Positions 48,839 to 60,821 of a stretch of DNA of 64,000 nucleotides are shown here, piece by piece. Positions within the stretch are counted from its first letter, which is position 1, and every line of letters starts with the position of its first letter. The notes below the pieces were generated by a model. It was not told the DNA's origin, ran no database searches, and saw only the letters and a program-made list of their open reading frames with translations. Both the position numbers and the translations under genes were made by a program. The DNA comes from Pseudisothecium myosuroides (Eukaryota > Streptophyta > Bryopsida > Hypnales > Lembophyllaceae), in the NCBI GenBank assembly GCA_951799445.1, contig OX637291.1:8806501-8870500 (forward strand). The letters run 5' to 3'.

Positions 48839-49228
48839 TACGGGAGGCAACCCATTCCTGATCACCCCCCTCATTGTGGCTATGTATATTGTTCTCTTTC
48901 CATAAACAGTGATTCATTGTAACACGATTTTCAACGTAGTTGTGGCTCATAATGATTGGTCACAAGACTATCAATATTGTAACCACCCCTTGTCAATTTT
49001 GTTTTCAGCCCATGGTCGGAAATAGCAAGCCCCATATCACCGGTATGGCAAAAACAAAATCTTTTGTTGAAAAATTCATAGTAATTATATTTTAAACAAA
49101 AAAAATTTGGAAAATTATAGAAACCTTCTAAATTCTATTTCTGCACACAAGAAAATTCCCCACCAAAGAAACCCACCCTGCAAATATGAGTAATTCTTTA
49201 TTTGATCGAAAATGGGTTGCCTCCCTTA
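48839..49228. mobile_element. MITE with TAGGGGAGGC-type ends, copy 2
   Basis: It aligns across its length with 23871-24262. The ends are slightly worn (TACGGGAGGCAACCCATT and AATGGGTTGCCTCCCTTA). No clear target duplication remains. Confidence 0.75.
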
Positions 49229-49416
49229 GTATTAATTTGATACTAATCTATTCTCAATCTACAAGGCGCTTGCTTGATTTGGGGCACTTTTGGGTTCTAA
49301 AAAGCGATCTAGAGTCAAAATAATGTTGTTGGATGTCGATGAATATGGCACATTTTTTGGGAATTGTAATTGCAAAATTGTGCTTAGTGGAGGTTAAAAG
49401 AATGGCAGGACAATTG

Positions 49417-49622
49417 CATTAGAAGAAATTTGAGGCCTCCAAAGGGCCGTTTCAAGGCTGTTCCCGCTGCTAGGAATAGTCAAAATATTAAAAAATAATT
49501 TATTATTATTTTCTGACGTGGCACAGTCTTGGCCACGTCATATTACTGTTTCCAAGGCGTTCCTAGAGTTCCCAAGGCCCGAGAACTCGCAGTCTCTTAT
49601 TGCCCCCGAATTTCTTCTAATG
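49417..49622. mobile_element. MITE with CATTAGAAGAAATTTGAGG ends
   Basis: Inverted ends CATTAGAAGAAATTTGAGG and (read inverted) CATTAGAAGAAATTCGGGG bound 206 bases. An internal palindrome around TGACGTGGCAC...GGCCACGTCA is shared with 2990-3283. Confidence 0.7.
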
Positions 49623-51432
49623 GCGTATATTTTAGATTTTAATACATTCCTTCCTTCTTTTTAAGCTTTCAAAATATATAGTTTGTTTTAAATTTAGTAG
49701 AGAATTGACTTTGTAGGAAAGGTGTAAGTGAAGAATGGAGTTTTTGTCCACATCTCCGAAAAAACAAATCATGTTAAAAATATCTAAAATATCTAGAATA
49801 GATGTACATTATAGCTTGGAACATTGTGATATAAAGGTAGTTTCTATGTCACTCCATATTTAAAAAACTTGATTATAGATCCTCAACTTCAAGCTTCACT
49901 AAAATGCTTCTTTTAAGTTATTTTTCAAAATTCCCAGGCGAAGTAGAAACTACACTTCAAAAGCTTTATTTTTTTGCTTTTGCTTAAGAGCAAAAGCAAT
50001 TGTTTAGAATGTCATAATCAAATTTTAAACAAAGAAAACCTCAAAGTATTGAAATACATTGGATAGGGTTCCAATCTTCTTTTTTTAAAACTACCCCATA
50101 TATAATTTAAAACAACAACTAAAATGTCTTGAACTTAAGTCAATGATGCAACTATAGCATCCATATAGTTTTACATGCAAAGCATCAAATGAAAATCATC
50201 CATTCTTATATTTGCACAATGTCCGGTTGATCAACCAAAAGATACAAAACATCTTTAGCATCTTTCCAGAGGCAAAGGAATCTTTGTTCCCCTAGCTAAT
50301 ACTTAGGATAGTTTTTGAATTTCACTAGCTATTTTTGTTTAATTATCATATTGAATTTTTTTCAAGTACCAATTATCAAGTCTAGTTATTTTATCTTGTT
50401 TTACTCTAAATAGAAATTTTACAAGTTTTTCACCATTTTTTTCCTGATGTTTTAAAATTGTAACCGTTTTTTCTCTAATTTCATTGACTGTGAACTATGA
50501 ACTACACAAAATAGTGAAATTAGGTTGCCTTATCTAGAGAAGTTACCTCATGACTCATTGCTTGTCTTGACATGAAGGTGCATGCGACGTACTCTTCAAA
50601 TCCGGGCCAAGAACTAGTGCACCAGCCCATACAACACATTTGGTTCTCGCATTACTGCATCCTTCTACAATAACAATACATATTTATATAGTGTAGAATG
50701 TCAAGAAATTAGTGAGAAGCAACCTAATTACTTTAGGTTTGTTCTCACTTGGTATATTAAAAAGTGTTGTTATTGAGGGTCTTGAAAACAAATTTAGGCC
50801 TACATCTAGATTGGATTCACATTGCACACATCATCCCTAACACCAAGTGCAAACATACTTTAACTGTGAACTAGTGTGCCCTATGCGGTTGCCATAGTCA
50901 AAATAAAAGTAAAAGTATTTTTTTAATTTTTTAAAACTAAAAAAACTTTAAAATTCATCACTTTCACATTGTAGGTCAAAACGTCACAAAACAAAGCCCG
51001 TGCACCCCTCCTCGCCGAGCGCTTTTTGACAATACAAAGAAAGCATCCGGGGAACTTACGGTTTCATAGATCTCATCATATCAAACAAACAATCAAAACA
51101 AACAAATCCAATTTAACTAATTATAGACTATTATTCAATCCAAAATTACCATTGCATTTGCAGGTAATTGATGAAAATATGATATAAATATAGTCCAAAT
51201 GTAGACGTTTGAGTTAAAATGGATCAAAGTCATCATTTTGGATCATATAAAATTTAAAAGAAATAAAAATAGACAAATATTGACTGTTGATACATTTTCA
51301 ATTTCAATTAGAGAGAATGTCCATAATTTGTGGATTTGTCCATAATTAGTTAAATCGGGGTTTAACTTAAGGTAATGGATGGATGGAGTGGCTGCCAATT
51401 TTTTCCAAACACTGTTGTTTTCATTCGGCGGT
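49623..51432. other. AT-rich intergenic stretch, nothing recognised
   Basis: No gene, RNA or clear repeat boundary is visible. Confidence 0.45.
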
Positions 51433-51683
51433 TGAGCTTATAGTTGTATGACGAGCCTCTTACGGAGGCTGTTTTGTCCCCCTTGTTTTAACCCTGGGAA
51501 AACCTCAGGAACGTTTTATTTGTAACGCATGATAAAATTTTGCAAACTTTGAGTTCATGTTTGCAATTAGAGGTCCCAAATTAGTGAGGAGAGGTGTAGA
51601 AAAATAGATTTAACACGGCACAAAATAGTTTTTTTTTACATTCACCCTTGGCTGGAAGAGGCTCGTCATACAACTATAAGCTC
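51433..51683. mobile_element. MITE with GAGCTTATAGTTGTATGACG ends
   Basis: Inverted ends GAGCTTATAGTTGTATGACG continue into AGCCTC at both ends (26 bases). The interior contains GCATGATAAAATTT and AGAGGTCCCAAATTAG, shared with the neighbouring copy and with 5565-5700. Confidence 0.75.
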
Positions 51684-51721
51684 GCCCCCATTCGGCATTC
51701 ACAAAGTGGGTTATCTCTATC

Positions 51722-51975
51722 GAGCTTATAGTTGTACAACGAACTTCCTGCGGAGGCCGTTTTGCTCCCCCGTTTTATCCCTGGGGAAATGCAGGAACTT
51801 TTTATTTGCGAGGCATGATAAAATTTGCAAATTATGAGTTCATATTTGCAATCAGAGGCCCCAATTTAGTTAGGAGAGGTCTTGAATATATCCTAAAGAC
51901 GGCTCAAAATAGGGGGTCTTTTTTTTCACATTGACCCCTAGCTTTACCACCGCAAGAGGCTCGTTGCACAACTAA
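51722..51975. mobile_element. MITE with GAGCTTATAGTTGTACAACG ends, adjacent second copy
   Basis: It starts 38 bases after the previous copy in the same orientation. The left end is GAGCTTATAGTTGTACAACG; the right end, GAGGCTCGTTGCACAACTA, is truncated. The interior aligns with the previous copy. Confidence 0.65.
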
Positions 51976-51984
51976 GGTAATAGG

Positions 51985-52300
51985 TTCAGAAATCGCCCAC
52001 CTAAGAGCTGAAACTGAATTTTGGGGAGGTGAAACGTCTCAAAATAACTTTTAGTCAATTTTCCTTGAAAGACAAGAGGAATTGGCATCTAACCCAAGTT
52101 GTTTCATATTTTTTGGAGCTTTCTGGAATTAGTTATGAAATTTTGAAGTTGGCATAGGGCTCTAAAATTGCCCACCCCATAAAATGTACACCGTTTGTAC
52201 ATCGCTGAAGGCTATGAAATAGTTACATGTTCAATTAGTGTACATTTGAATAGGGTGGGCGATTTTAGAGCTTGTGTGATTTTAGAGCCTGTTACCTTAT
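51985..52300. repeat. Single arm of the long-TIR element family
   Basis: It aligns with 8290-8612: GAGGTGAAACGTCTCAAAAT, GACAAGAGGAATTGGCATCT, TGTACATCGCTGAAGGCTAT and GGGTGGGCGATTTTAGAGC in the same order. It ends at ACCTTAT directly before the hairpin at 52301. No opposite arm is present nearby. Confidence 0.7.
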
Positions 52301-52441
52301 AAGGTGAAAACACCCATTCCCGTCCCTGTACCCAAATCCGTCATCATGTACCACCAAAGTACATTCTTACAACAAAAATGTGCACCATTGATACATGATG
52401 ACGGATTTGGGTACAGGGATGGGAATGGGTGTTTTCACCTT
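52301..52441. mobile_element. Near-perfect hairpin MITE (50-base arms, one mismatch)
   Basis: Bases 52301-52350 and 52392-52441 are inverted copies with a single G/A difference around a 41-base loop. The outer end reads TA then AGGTGAAAACACCCATTCCC, with TA again at the far end, so it is probably a TA-flanked mariner-type MITE. The end resembles the worn MITE near 55309 (AGGTAGAACCATCCATTCCC) and more loosely the AGGTAGAAGCACC family. It lies about 650 bases upstream of the LEA-like start codon. A long plus-strand ORF begins inside it by chance. Confidence 0.8.
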
Positions 52442-52934
52442 AAGCTCAATCGCTCCACCATGGGTGGACTTGCTGAGTGCCGATTTTTCCCAAACACTGT
52501 TGCCCCATTCCATTCACAGAGTGGTTTATCTCTTTCCAAGGATAAAATATTCCCCGGTGAACGACCATTGGCCGCGAACTCCATTCGAAGTCGGCTTCTT
52601 CTTCTCCGGATCCCCCCCACTCCCCACTTCAGGCGGTGCTCGCTCACTGGAACGGAACTGATGAAGCCCACTGAGGCGGCAGCCGTGCGATCGAAAGCGT
52701 CCGCCACCTGGGGCTCCCTCGCGGCCTCTTCCTCCCCCGCCAGCCAAGTGGGGCGCCCATCCACCCTCTCCACCTTGCCATATCTTCCCCACCAATGCGC
52801 GCCCCCCACCTCCCGCGCCTGGCGACGGAGCTCTCCCCACATACTCACATGCCCCGCTCCCCCGTCCGATCGATCGAGCTCCCCTGCGCCACTTCCCCTG
52901 CGTCCGATCGCATCGACACTTGGCAACCGCAGGC

Positions 52935-52943
52935 CTATATCAA
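52935..52943 (+). promoter_or_regulatory. Possible TATA box of the LEA-like gene
   Basis: CTATATCAA lies about 155 bases upstream of the ATG at 53094, within a GC-rich region otherwise poor in TATA-like strings. The position allows a leader of about 120 bases. Position and composition are the only evidence. Confidence 0.35.
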
Positions 52944-53093
52944 CCCTGCATGCCCCCCAACACTTGCCAACATTTGCACATCAACTGTACTCTTCTCTTC
53001 TCACTCGATCGATCAAGTCTGCTGTTTGCTTACACTTTGTTTTTTGCTCGTTTCGATCGAAGCTCGATTTGGAACCCCATTTGGAAGGTAGAC

Positions 53094-54419
53094 ATGGCTG
53101 CCATGATGAGCACGGCTTCGATGGTGGCTGCGCCGAACGCAGCGCAGTTGGCTTCAGGAAGCTCGGTGGCGTTCAACAATGGAGGCGTCAGGACCAACTT
53201 GGTGATGGCGCGCAGGTCTGCGAGGCCGATGACTGTTCGAATCATGGCGGAAGACAAGGTACGGAAACATGCAGGCAGGCAGGGGGGGTTCCGACCCGAC
53301 GATCATCGAGCTTGGTTTAGTCTAGCTTGGTTTAGTCTAGCTCCCGAGGTTTGGGTTTGCATAGGATGTCGTGGTGCACGTTCTGGTTTAGGTGTTTAAT
53401 ATGGTTCTTTGAACGTTTTGGAGTAGGAAGCGGAGGACGGTAGATGTGTGTGTACTTGTGGTGCCCGGTATGGTGGTTTTCGATTGTGGGAATGGGTGGG
53501 GGTGAGGGCGGGGCGGTTTCTGAAGTGCAGTGACGTAGAATCGAGGAGTTTGTGGGTTTCAGGTTCGGGCTAGATGGGTGGCTGGATTTGGCTTACAGCA
53601 GTTATTTGTTGAGTATTCGTGATTTTGATGAATGTTTGGTGTGCATGCAGCAAAGCTTGGGTGACAAGCTCAAGGGTGTGGTGTCGGACGCTCAGAACGA
53701 GGCCTTGAGCAAGGTGGAGGATATCAAAAGCTCCACTGGGGAGCTGAATCCGGCCAAGGCCAAGGCTGCCGAGGAGAACAACCCCGACGGCATCAACGTC
53801 ATGGTAAGGAGCCTTGCTTGCTTGCTTGTTATGGCGCTGACTGTGTATTCAAACTTGCATGTATATCGATCTGTGCCAGATGTAAACAACTCTTAAATCA
53901 TCTGATCTAAATCGCGTATTGGATATTGGGTGATGAAGTGGAACATGTACTGCAACAGAATATTAGGAGAGAATGGGAACTGTTCTTGCTGCAATTAACG
54001 AGACCTTTGAAATGAAACGATCATGGAATAAGTTACACCGATTTGTCCGATTAGTGAAGAGGAAGATGGGTGTTACCTTGAAAATTAGTATCGACACAAT
54101 TTTTATGTTTGTGGAAATCTGTTTGGATAAAGAAATATTTTTAACCTGCGCTAAGTCGAAATACCGTAACTTTGGTATATTAATGGTACGTGCACTGTTA
54201 GGACAACTGAATGTGAAGGTTTGCAATTCGCAGTCCTTTTAAGCCCCAGTATGGATTGATGGTCTGTTGCAGGACAAGTTGAAAGACGCAGGCAGGACGT
54301 TGAAGAGCAAGACCAACGAGGTGGTGGAATACGGGTCTAAAAGGAACGCGTCCGATATTGCAGACAATGTGACGGAGAAGAACATCAAGGAGCAGAGCGA
54401 CTACACCAAGGGCCTGTAA
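53094..54419 (+). CDS. Plastid-targeted LEA-like protein (3 exons, 154 aa)
   Basis: Exons are 53094-53258, 53651-53803 and 54273-54419, all with phase-0 GT-AG junctions. The start MAAMMSTASMVAAPNAAQL opens an Ala/Ser/Arg-rich leader of about 50 residues ending near RPMTVRIMAEDK, which fits a chloroplast transit peptide. The mature part is short, charged and hydrophilic with no Cys and no hydrophobic span: GDKLKGVVSDAQNEALSKVE and ELNPAKAKAAEENNPDG in exon 2, DKLKDAGRTLKSKTNEVVE and NVTEKNIKEQSDYTKGL in exon 3. Composition and likely amphipathic helices fit late-embryogenesis-abundant/COR15-like stress proteins, but I cannot name a specific family member. Exons 2 and 3 both open with DKLK. A role in protecting plastid membranes or proteins during drying or cold is inference. 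Confidence 0.82.
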
Positions 54420-56951
54420 ATGAAGCAATTAATCCTGCCGAGGAAAGCTTTAATTTAGAGTGTGCTGCAATCAGTCGATCAATGGAGTGTATATTAGCAT
54501 CGAACGCGGTCTTGTAGTGTGAAATTAATACCCACCCGGTCATGCTAGCCTAGCTTGCTGAGGAGTGTGCGTTTTGGATTTGTCGATTTCTCTGTATCGG
54601 ATGATTTTCTTGTAAATGCAATGGACGCTATGCGATTAGCGTATCATTTGTAAAACAACGTGGCTATTTGACTGGATTGAATTGATATTGGTGTGATGAA
54701 CTTCGTATATTGAAGTTTGCAACGAAGTTCTGAATCTTCTGCTTAAAAGATAAGTGGGTCTACACTAGAGGGAGAATTTTATATGAATTTCGTTAATTTA
54801 ACCATTTCAAGTGACATTTGGAATGTGTAATCATAGAGAAATGTGTAGATGCGGAGATTGTTGGTAGCAAAATTGAATATGTTAAGTTTTAAGTTTTTAT
54901 GACTTTTTAAATCAATTTCTTATCCAAAGTCAAGATGAGAGGTTGTAGTCCACACTTAATACTAGAAAATTTTGCCAAATTTTCCTATCCACACAGGTTG
55001 AGAAAGTGTTTTTTAACTAGGATTGACCAAGACTCGGAGATCTCTGAAAATTGTCACCTGTTCAAAACTTGTCGTTTTGACGAATGATATTATAAATAGA
55101 TGATTTCTTGAGCGTGTAGAGGATTCTATTTCTGTCAATTTAAACAATATTTATTAACAGACGGAATTATGGTGTGATATTAGGGTTGTGTGAAGTAGTG
55201 ATAAACTATTGGCAGCAAAGTCGAAGAGGTTATATTGAGATCAAATTTCCATCAATCTGAGTCAGTTCTTATCCTACTTCAAGGTGAAAGATTGTAGTCC
55301 ACACACAAGGTAGAACCATCCATTCCCGCCCAGGGCGAAGCATATCAACCTGTAGTGTGCAACTATTTTCAACCAAGGTTGGAAGAAATTTCCAAACAAA
55401 GTTTAGAATGTTTTGTTTTTTCCTTTTCAAAGTTTGGACTAATGAGATCATGACACATGTCCCAAAGTAGTGAGCAAGAAAATAGGAAGCAACAAGTAGG
55501 AAAGTAGTTATTCTATGATCGGAATTGGAAGAGTATAGACATTGGCTATTAATTTAGACAACTTTTTGTTCCGAAATTCACAATAATTTCAGTTTTGGGA
55601 ATAAAATTTTGCAAAATTTTTACTTGCTTCATATTGCTCATGAATAAAAAATCACCTAACCCTGAAATACCACTGATCATAGGGGAGGAAAATTGAGAGA
55701 ATGACCTAAGGATATCGAAGATTTGAGTTTTCTGAGTCGTTTTTGCAACTATGAGGTAGAAAAAAATTTAAGGTTGCAAAATTGAGGAGCATAAGATTCC
55801 GGAAAGCAAGAGAAATGAAGAAGAATAGCCTGCCTCACAATTTCTTGGCCGAATTTCATACAAGGTATTGTTTTTTTGGAACTAGGGCAGGTGCCTAATA
55901 ATCCACAAAATAAGTACACATTGATTGGCACGGAAATTCAGCAGTAGGATTCAGAAATTTCAGCAACAATGTACTCTTCACATGAGACATGCTTGACTAA
56001 TTGCAGAAAAATCTTCACATAATAGACCTTGCATTTCATTCAAAAGTCCCACCATCTGAGACTGCTTTGTTGATGACATGCAGCATGCCCAAACTATATT
56101 TTGTGAATTCCTTGAAAAGTTTCTGCGTTGGGCTACTTCCCTTCTTCTGACAAATTTCTGAACAGAGCATCTGGTCAAGCAACCTGATCGGAAGTTGAGA
56201 GCTTTCCACATTGTTCAATTGCTGTCAACAATATTAACTTCAAACAAACAGTTGCTTGCCTGCATTCATAATGCACGGCGTTTCATGAGGCGGCTACATA
56301 CCCACAACCTCATAGAGAAAGCAGATGAGAAAACCATGCATTTTTTTGTGTAGGTCGCCGGATTTTCATCTGAACGCCACGGAATGACGCCTATGGTGTT
56401 CCAAGGTTAAATGATCGACTATGGGTGGTTTACCTTAGTACCAATGTAGAGTGGTCCAAATTTGCTTAAATTGCAACATTTAAGAGCAGAAAACTCTATT
56501 TTAAGTTTTTAACTAGTATTGACCTGTAGATCTAATTTCCATTCAGCTCTCTAAAAATGATAACATTCTTGAGTAGGAAGGCGGGGATTCCTTCTACAGT
56601 ACCCGGCAACCATGTTATGGACACCCTATTCGGTGCCATTCAAAGAATTTTGCACAATATACAATACCATTGACATTTTTTTCTCTTGCATAATAAACAT
56701 TTAATTCTAACACAATCCCAATCAAGCATACCAAATTTCAGTTTCAAAGAAACCAAATCTCCAATTTTGATGAATTGCTTCATTTATTATTCATAATTTC
56801 AATTGATAATTGATTGAGAAACAGTGATGATGAATTTTAAAATTTGATTGCAATCCTTGACATATTGGGTGTGCCCCAAGTACAAGTAGAGGTGGCAAGG
56901 CGTGAGTGTACACTAAATATAAATTAAGACTTTCAGATGATATCTTGAAAG
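54420..56951. other. 3' flank and AT-rich intergenic sequence with worn MITE pieces
   Basis: A worn copy of the AGGTAGAAGCACC-type MITE starts near 55309 and can be followed to about 55620 (ATCGGAATTGGAAGAGT and TTTTGGGAATAAAAT are shared with 4096-4530). A fragment of the family-2 TTAA element end lies near 56365-56407. No gene is recognised; two overlapping minus-strand ORFs near 56000-56200 have no domain. Confidence 0.45.
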
Positions 56952-57108
56952 CATAACATTCATTAGCTCTACAATGATGGTGTGGTATATTCCACACCCC
57001 AACAGTGCTTCATCAATAGCTACTGATGAATTAGACAGGTGGAAGATGTAGAGGCACACCATCGCTGTAGAACCAAGGCAACATCAACACATGCTATTGA
57101 ATGCTATG
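56952..57108. mobile_element. MITE with CATAACATTCA-type ends, short copy
   Basis: CATAACATTCATTAGCT at the left and AGCATTCAATAGCA-type inverted right end bound 157 bases. Interior GGTGTGGTATATTCCACACC and GACAGGTGGAAGATG are shared with 5323-5537. Confidence 0.65.
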
Positions 57109-57731
57109 AGGAATAGCTTCCCATCTTACATTCAAGATGAAAGGAGCCTTGATTCATGGAAAGCAAAGGACTCCCTACCTTGTAGTTCAAGTACGTAATG
57201 ATTACCTTCTTCAATATTTTCCATTTTAACGGAAGATATTATCAAATATACAATCCCTATCCTTTAAAAGATTGGGCGACCATATATAAAAGTTTTTTTT
57301 TCTTCTTGAAACACATGGACCGATTCCATTGCAAAGGAAAAAGTACGTCGAACCAAAGGCCTGAGCTCCGGCGGGAATATTTTCATTTTCTATAACTTAA
57401 AAAACTCTCCTCTATTTTTAAAAGAACACAAACCGTATATAAAAGTTTGAGGCAAGTCATTCATTCAAGCTAGAGATGCGGCGTTGGTAACAGAGGTTAA
57501 TTAATGAGAAGATAGAAGATGGGGATGACGACCGGCCATGGCTAAACAGTTTTAGTATCCTCTACTTCATGCTTGCAAATTAAAATCCTCGTACCATCTG
57601 GCGTCTATACTACAAACTGCCACACTCCAATTTGCTATCTGAGATCCTTTTTGAATGTCCAATGATTAATCTATAGAACCGGTGAATGGAGCAGTGATTT
57701 CATCGGTAAAATTAATAGAAGCTTCTGATAA
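57109..57731. other. 3' flank of the aquaporin gene
   Basis: It probably contains the 3' untranslated region of the minus-strand gene. Nothing else is recognised. Confidence 0.4.
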
Positions 57732-60700
57732 TCAGCGGCGGAAACTCTTGGTAGGCTTACTGTTGTCGCAGCATTGCGCTGCTGTGTCTTGCATACGAAT
57801 GCAGTTGTATGCCAGCATTCCTGTGATGGAACCGATTATTGGGCCTGCGAAGTACACCCACAGGGCTCGGTAGTTCCCGGAGGCAACAGCTGGGCCTAAC
57901 GATCTTGCTGGGTTCATTGATGCCCCTGATATTGGTCTGTCATTCACAGATTCAACAAGGTTTGTGTCATAAAAAAATAACATGAATCATGTTCAAACAG
58001 CTTGCGGATAGTGAATTCTGACTTCAAATTTTCAAAACAGGTGTCGTAAGTTAAATCCTCGCTAACTCGCTGCATACTGGGGACAAAAAACGGACTTCGA
58101 AGGCATTTCACATGTGTCTGGACACTGAGTTTCACAACTTGGCATGTGGAAGTTGTTCAATTGGATGGGTATACAACAGGAGAGATACCGAAAATTTACA
58201 TAGAATGTGCAAACAGAAAATTGAAGTTTATTTTGTTCTTTTATGAGAATATTTTTCGTTCAATTATTGAACATCTTGTCTGCAACAGAAAATAGATGTG
58301 CTTAGGGTCTACTGTAATACTGAAGCAAGGAATAAATGCAAATGGAGAGAGATGGTTTGCATACCCGGCCATGAGCGCATTCAAGGCGACTGCAGAACCA
58401 ACAGCTATTCCAGCCAATTCTCCACACTGCAAATCACACAAGAACCCAGGGGTGAAATTTACACTCAACCCACTCGAATGACACTCTACAATTGTATTAT
58501 CCCCACTATTTGATTTCGTTGGAATCTGTCATGTTCATTCTCTAAAATTTGGTGCAAAAATGTTATCTAAATGGGAAAGCAACTATCTGTAGACAATGAA
58601 ACAAAAAAGTAAACAAGAAGGGAGTCTTACTGCGCGTGTATCGGTAGCAACAGCAGCCACGACGAACATCAAAATGAAGGTGATGATGATCTCCAGCAGG
58701 AACGACTGCAGGTCACTGCCAGCAGGAAGGGTGGCCCCTTCGTAGGCCGCTGGATGCAGAATCCACCGTAATGCGAACGCCGCAGTTATTGATCCCCCAC
58801 ATTGCGCGGCAATGTACAGTGGAACCTGGAGATACATTCCACTCATATAGAAGATCAGTTCGTGATGTTTACTAATCACAAGCAGATTATTCTCAATTGT
58901 TGGCAACAAGAAATCTCAGTTCATCTGCTCAAAAGAAACTTAAAAGAAACTAACATGCTCAACATAAAGGACTCAAAAAGCAAGAAAACGATTTTATACC
59001 ACCTAAATATATATTCCAGACGCCATAACCCCAAGTACATCTTTTCTTATTTTGAAACAAATGAAACCAATCCTAAGTACAATTGGAAAGCCACTATCAC
59101 ATACAACATAGGTATCGATTGGACCTCACAATGTCACAGGACTGATAATCCCGTGCATTTTGGACAAAAAAAATCTCAGTTCATCAGTCCATAATCAACC
59201 TAAAAAAACACGCTCAACCCAAAGGATTCAAGAAGCTTGAAGACGATTCTATACCGCCTACATTCCAGACTTCATTTAACTCCAAGTACATGTTTTCTTT
59301 TTTGAAACAAATGAAACCAACCCCGCGTACTATTTGAACGCGCTTTCACGTACAACACAGTTATTGGTTGTCTCCATGTTTCCCTTTTAGAAACAAAGTA
59401 ATGTAACCCCCACCCCAATTCAGGTCCTCATTGAACACCAGTTCCACATACAACACAATTCTTCCTTCTCACAATGCCACACACTTGATCTTCACTTGCA
59501 TTTTGAGGTGAAGTTGAAGAGGGCTGGTTTGGGCTCAAATACCTGTGTCCAAGGAAAATGGCGTGCGACTGCAAACGCGAGCGTGACTGCGGGATTCATG
59601 TGTGCACCAGAGATGTGTCCCACGGCGTGAATCATAATGGTGACCACTAGGCCGAACACCAGAGAGACCCCCACGGGCGTCACTTTGCCGTGACTGATTT
59701 CGTTCACCATGGCCGCACCGCATCCCGTGAACACCAGAATGAACGTGCTGATCACTTCCGCCACCACCTGATTCAGACACACAACACAACACAACCGAGT
59801 ACTAAGCATTCAATTTTCAAGGGACGCCATAGCCGCAAGCTCGGTTGCTGCACAGGAGAAGAATCCAAAATGTTAATGTACGGAATTTTTGAAGAGTTTC
59901 GTAGGCAAGGTCCAGGGATGATATCGAGAATGGGATTCGCTGGGATACATTAATTAGGAATGGAATTTGGACGCAAAAGGACATTGGTCCAATTTCTTTA
60001 GACACAGAATGAATTTAAGGGTATTTGTCCACTTTTCATACTGGATATAACATAGATGTTTTTCATTTTTGTTTTAAAAATTGTAACTCTTAGAAGAGAA
60101 CCACCTGTTTTCCATGACGATTCTGCTTTAAAATTCTTGTATTGCAACTAACTCAATTTGCAATGAACCACGTAGAAAATCTTGTTGAAATTCATACAGC
60201 TATTTCGATTCAAGCCTTGTGCATTTGTACCAGTGAACTCAAGCCGAAAACTTAAAGCTTCTAGTTTTTTGGATAGTTCACTTCTTTATAAAAAATCAAA
60301 ACCACCTTCCAAACTCCGTGTGACTGAGCAAATCAGTTTTCTAACTGACACTCCTTACTGACTCACACCTCCAAATAAATGCCAACAGTCTGAATCCTAT
60401 CATTCGATCACAGCCAGGGATCGTGGGTTGCTTGCCTGGCTGAGCTCGTGCAATTTTCCACAACTGGCATGGGAGTCTCGTGCTAGAGTTACCTAGCTAA
60501 TACAGCTAGCACGGTGCCCACAGAACAGATTTCAGCTATGGAATTGCTAATTACTAAATTAATTCAGACTGAACTGTACAGTAGAGAGCAGGAGCTCATC
60601 GATATATCACGTACTTTTTGCACCAGCGGCGTCCGTAACGAAAGCCAGGCTTTGTATCGCTTTGTATCCTGTTGGGAAGACTTGACCTGCGCATCAAGAG

Positions 60701-60821
60701 CACCACTATCTCCGCCATGACTTGGACTTGGCTCCTGCGACACCTTGTTGCCTGCTCGTGGATACTCGTCCTCGGAAACAGACACAGTGCTGCCGGGCAT
60801 GCGGATTTTAATCTCCGCCAT
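57732..60821 (-). CDS. NIP-type aquaporin (nodulin-26-like intrinsic protein), 5 exons, 297 aa
   Basis: Exons are 60821-60615, 59767-59543, 58825-58631, 58426-58365 and 57936-57732; all junctions are GT-AG and in phase. The start is the ATG of MAEIKIRMPG; upstream only a non-ATG codon extends the frame. A ~65-residue cytosolic N-terminus precedes six membrane helices. Exon 2 carries helix 1 (VVAEVISTFILVFTGCG), helix 2 and the first NPA loop SGAHMNPAVT. Exon 3 has helices 3 and 4 (PLYIAAQCGGSITAAFALRW; FLLEIIITFILMFVVAAVAT) and DTRA. Exon 4 has helix 5, and exon 5 the second loop SGASMNPARS and helix 6. GHISGAHMNPAV and ATDTRA place it among NIPs. By alignment to AQP1 and nodulin 26 the selectivity filter reads Phe (H2), Ala (H5), Ala, Arg: F-A-A-R, unlike seed-plant NIP I (W-V-A-R), II (A-I-G-R) or III (G-S-G-R). 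It should be a channel for water or small neutral solutes; the substrate cannot be told from sequence. Confidence 0.95.
58907..59500. repeat. Tandem duplication (period about 260 bases) inside aquaporin intron 2
   Basis: AAATCTCAGTTCATC recurs at 58911 and 59171, followed in both units by ATGCTCAAC/ACGCTCAAC, CAAGTACAT and TGAAACAAATGAAACCAA in the same order. A third, poorer unit can be followed to about 59500. The 130-residue ORF through the first unit lies in the intron and is not a gene. Confidence 0.7.

Noticed and set aside
52304..53320. A 338-residue plus-strand open frame, the second longest in the window
   Set aside because: It starts inside the hairpin MITE, runs through a GC-rich promoter region with low-complexity Ser/Pro/Arg peptide, and overlaps the first LEA-like exon in another frame.
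58802..59194. 130-residue plus-strand ORF
   Set aside because: It lies antisense within aquaporin intron 2 and is built largely from the intron tandem duplication.
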